64,000 nucleotides of DNA from Microvirga sp. SRT01 (GTDB taxonomy: Bacteria; Pseudomonadota; Alphaproteobacteria; Sphingomonadales; Sphingomonadaceae): positions 558,001-622,000 of the forward strand of contig JAGSNX010000001.1 in the NCBI GenBank assembly GCA_018139225.1, given 5' to 3'. The position numbers and the translations under genes were made by a program. Within the stretch, counting starts at the first letter, position 1; every line of letters starts with the position of its first letter. Positions 62,407-64,000 of this stretch are shown here, one piece after another. The notes under the pieces were generated by a model that worked only from the letters and a program-made list of their open reading frames with translations, had not been told where the DNA came from and searched no databases.

Positions 62407-64000
62407 GCCCGGCCTTCTGTCTGGTCGGCTCGCGCTCGGCTGGCTGATCGGCGGCGAATGGCGGTTCCACCCCGCCCGCTTTCTCACCACTGCAATTGCG
62501 ATCGCCGTAGGCGTCGCGCTCGGCTTCGCGGTCCACCTCGTCAACGGATCTGCGCTCGCCTCCTTTGATGGCGCAGTACGGGGGGTGAACGGAGCGGCCG
62601 AACTTTCCGTCACCGCGACCAGCCCGTTGGGGATCGATGAACGGCTCTACCCGCAAGTCTTGCAAGGTGCCGGCGTGGCCGACGCGAGCCCGGTCGTGCG
62701 GCTCGATGCACGGATCGGCGGCAATCGGCTGACGCTGCTCGGGCTGGACGTCATCCGCGCGGCCGCAGTGACGCCGTCGCTGGTCGGCATCCCGCCGCAA
62801 GGGCCGGCTTCCAGCAGCGACGGCGTCTTCGATGAGTCCTCACTGTTCCTGTCCCGCACGGCGTTGGAGCGGTCCCGCCTAGCGATCGGTGACCGGGTTA
62901 CCGTGACAGCAAACGGGCGCAACGTTCCTCTGCGCGTCGTCGGCACGCTCCCCGCTGCGGAGGCGGACGCTGCGATCGGCGTGATCGATATCGCCGCAGC
63001 ACAGTGGCGCTTCGAGCGGATTGGCAGGATCGACCGCATCGATCTTTCCCTATCCAACCGCCGGACAGCGGAAGAGGCGCTTGCCCAGCTCCTACCCGCC
63101 GATGCGATCCTGTCGACGGCGCAGGCGCGGGGCGCGCAAGGATCGGCGCTGTCGCGGGCGTACCGCGTCAACCTCGACATGCTGGCGCTGGTGGCGCTGT
63201 TGACCGGCGGGTTCCTGGTCTACTCGGCGCAGTCGTTGTCGGTGGCGCGGCGACAGCGCGCATTTGCGCTGCTGCGAACGCTGGGCATGCCGCGCCGCGC
63301 GGTGGTCGCTGCGGTGGTTGTCGAGGGGGTCGTGATCGGGATCGTCGGCGGGGCCACAGGACTCGCCGCGGGGTACGGCCTGGCGTGGTCGGCGCTGCAC
63401 TGGTTCGGCGGCGACCTGGGTGCCGGCTATTTCGGCGGCACCGCCGCGCGGATAGTCTTCCAGCCTGCAGCCGCAGCGGGGTTCTTCGCGCTGGGGTTGA
63501 TCGCCGCGGTCCTCGGCAGTGCGGTACCCGCACGTGCCGCCGCGCGGGCGGCACCGGCGGCAGCGCTGAAGAACGCCGGTGACGTGCTCGACCCGCGCCG
63601 CGCCGTGGCGTGGTGGCCTGCGGCCGTGCTGCTGGCGGCGGGCGGGGGCGCGGCGTTGCTGCCCGCAACCGGGGGGCTCCCCTTGTTCGGCTTTCTGGGC
63701 ATGGCGCTGATGCTGGCGGGCGGCGTCGCTGGCGTACCCTGGTTTGCGCGATCGCTGCTGGCCCCGCTTGCGCGGCGCCGCGGGGGGAGCGTGCCTGCCA
63801 TGCTTGCCATCCGGCATCTGCACGGCGCGCCCGGCGAAGCGGCGACCGCATTGTGCGGCATCGTGGCGTCGACGGCGCTGATGATCGCGATGGCGACGAT
63901 GGTGACCAGCTTCCGCGGCGCTGTCGATACGTGGCTGGGGCAGGTGCTCGGTGCGGACCTGTATCTGCGCGCCAATGCCGGCGCCAGCTTCGACCCGGCC
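62396..64000 (+). CDS. FtsX-like ABC permease (3' end outside window)
   Basis: 535 codons visible from GTG 62396, overlapping the ATPase gene. N-terminal helix (RFLTTAIAIAVGVALGFAVH), a large periplasmic MacB-like domain (~40-240), then helices LDMLALVALLTGGFLVYSAQ and VVVEGVVIGIVGGATGLAAG, a third pair, and the start of a second repeat (AMLAIRHLHGAPGEAATALC). This two-module layout matches large FtsX-family permeases that extract lipids, lipoproteins or peptides rather than import solutes. The open frame continues past 64000. Confidence 0.88.
   Translation, partial: MAAEPGLLSGRLALGWLIGGEWRFHPARFLTTAIAIAVGVALGFAVHLVNGSALASFDGAVRGVNGAAELSVTATSPLGIDERLYPQVLQGAGVADASPVVRLDARIGGNRLTLLGLDVIRAAAVTPSLVGIPPQGPASSSDGVFDESSLFLSRTALERSRLAIGDRVTVTANGRNVPLRVVGTLPAAEADAAIGVIDIAAAQWRFERIGRIDRIDLSLSNRRTAEEALAQLLPADAILSTAQARGAQGSALSRAYRVNLDMLALVALLTGGFLVYSAQSLSVARRQRAFALLRTLGMPRRAVVAAVVVEGVVIGIVGGATGLAAGYGLAWSALHWFGGDLGAGYFGGTAARIVFQPAAAAGFFALGLIAAVLGSAVPARAAARAAPAAALKNAGDVLDPRRAVAWWPAAVLLAAGGGAALLPATGGLPLFGFLGMALMLAGGVAGVPWFARSLLAPLARRRGGSVPAMLAIRHLHGAPGEAATALCGIVASTALMIAMATMVTSFRGAVDTWLGQVLGADLYLRANAGASFDPA

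Noticed and set aside
1-64000. CRISPR arrays, rRNA genes, replication origin or prophage genes
   Set aside because: No regularly spaced direct repeats, rRNA-like stretches, DnaA-box clusters or phage structural genes were seen on either strand.

Overview
The window looks like chromosomal DNA of a Sphingomonas-type alphaproteobacterium. The DNA is GC-rich, there are two large sphingomonad-style TonB-dependent receptors, a carbohydrate locus pairs a receptor with a tryptophan-halogenase-like protein and a glycoside hydrolase, and ATGA/GTGA start-stop overlaps are common. Species cannot be assigned from sequence reading alone.

Layout. 1-3.2 kb: housekeeping block with a partial GGDEF/EAL protein (-), moaA and nadK (+, coupled) and tRNA-Asn(GTT). 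3.4-8.0 kb: a small exported protein, a TonB-dependent receptor and an exported unknown, all on the minus strand. 8.0-29.5 kb: a non-flagellar type III secretion (injectisome) locus. Its core is two divergent operons reading away from about 16.5 kb. The minus operon is sctU, a FliO-like gene, sctQ, sctR, sctS, sctT and a small LuxR-type regulator. The plus operon is a lytic transglycosylase, then sctV, sctC, sctD, sctF, sctI, sctJ, sctK, sctL, sctN, sctO and sctP. On the left lie an orphan unknown, a long protein whose C-terminus resembles the SctF needle subunit, and seven tandem small exported proteins sharing a C-X23-C / CRKAGY ending. On the right lie an ankyrin-like lipoprotein and a lipase-like protein without signal peptide (effector candidate). 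No recognisable translocators, gatekeeper (SctW) or chaperones are present, so the accessory genes are the place to look for new biology.

29.6-35.6 kb: a LysR regulator followed by about 5 kb of decayed DNA: a broken TetR gene, an exonuclease-like fragment, a broken exported protein, an IS6-family transposase remnant and unidentified frameshifted minus-strand genes. 35.7-45.4 kb: a minus-strand carbohydrate-utilisation operon (TonB receptor, halogenase-like flavoprotein, GH2 hydrolase, frameshifted carboxylesterase) with an intrinsic terminator after the receptor. A decayed IS481-family element with both ends visible (45.57-46.38 kb) lies upstream.

46.9-54.7 kb: a tricarboxylate-type uptake module. 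A TctD/TctE-like two-component pair (+) is divergent from a minus operon: solute-binding protein, OprP/OprO-type porin, CitMHS symporter, AbrB-type membrane protein, alpha/beta hydrolase. 54.9-64 kb: an ATP-grasp enzyme, a small helical protein, a membrane-anchored LuxR-type protein with two tandem extracytoplasmic repeats, a class II-like photolyase, an FAD monooxygenase fused to a TspO domain, and an ABC ATPase plus FtsX-like permease cut by the window edge.

Most convincing candidates for something undescribed: the T3SS with its FliO-like gene, the needle-like long protein and the seven-member small-protein array; then the monooxygenase-TspO fusion and the membrane-bound LuxR protein.
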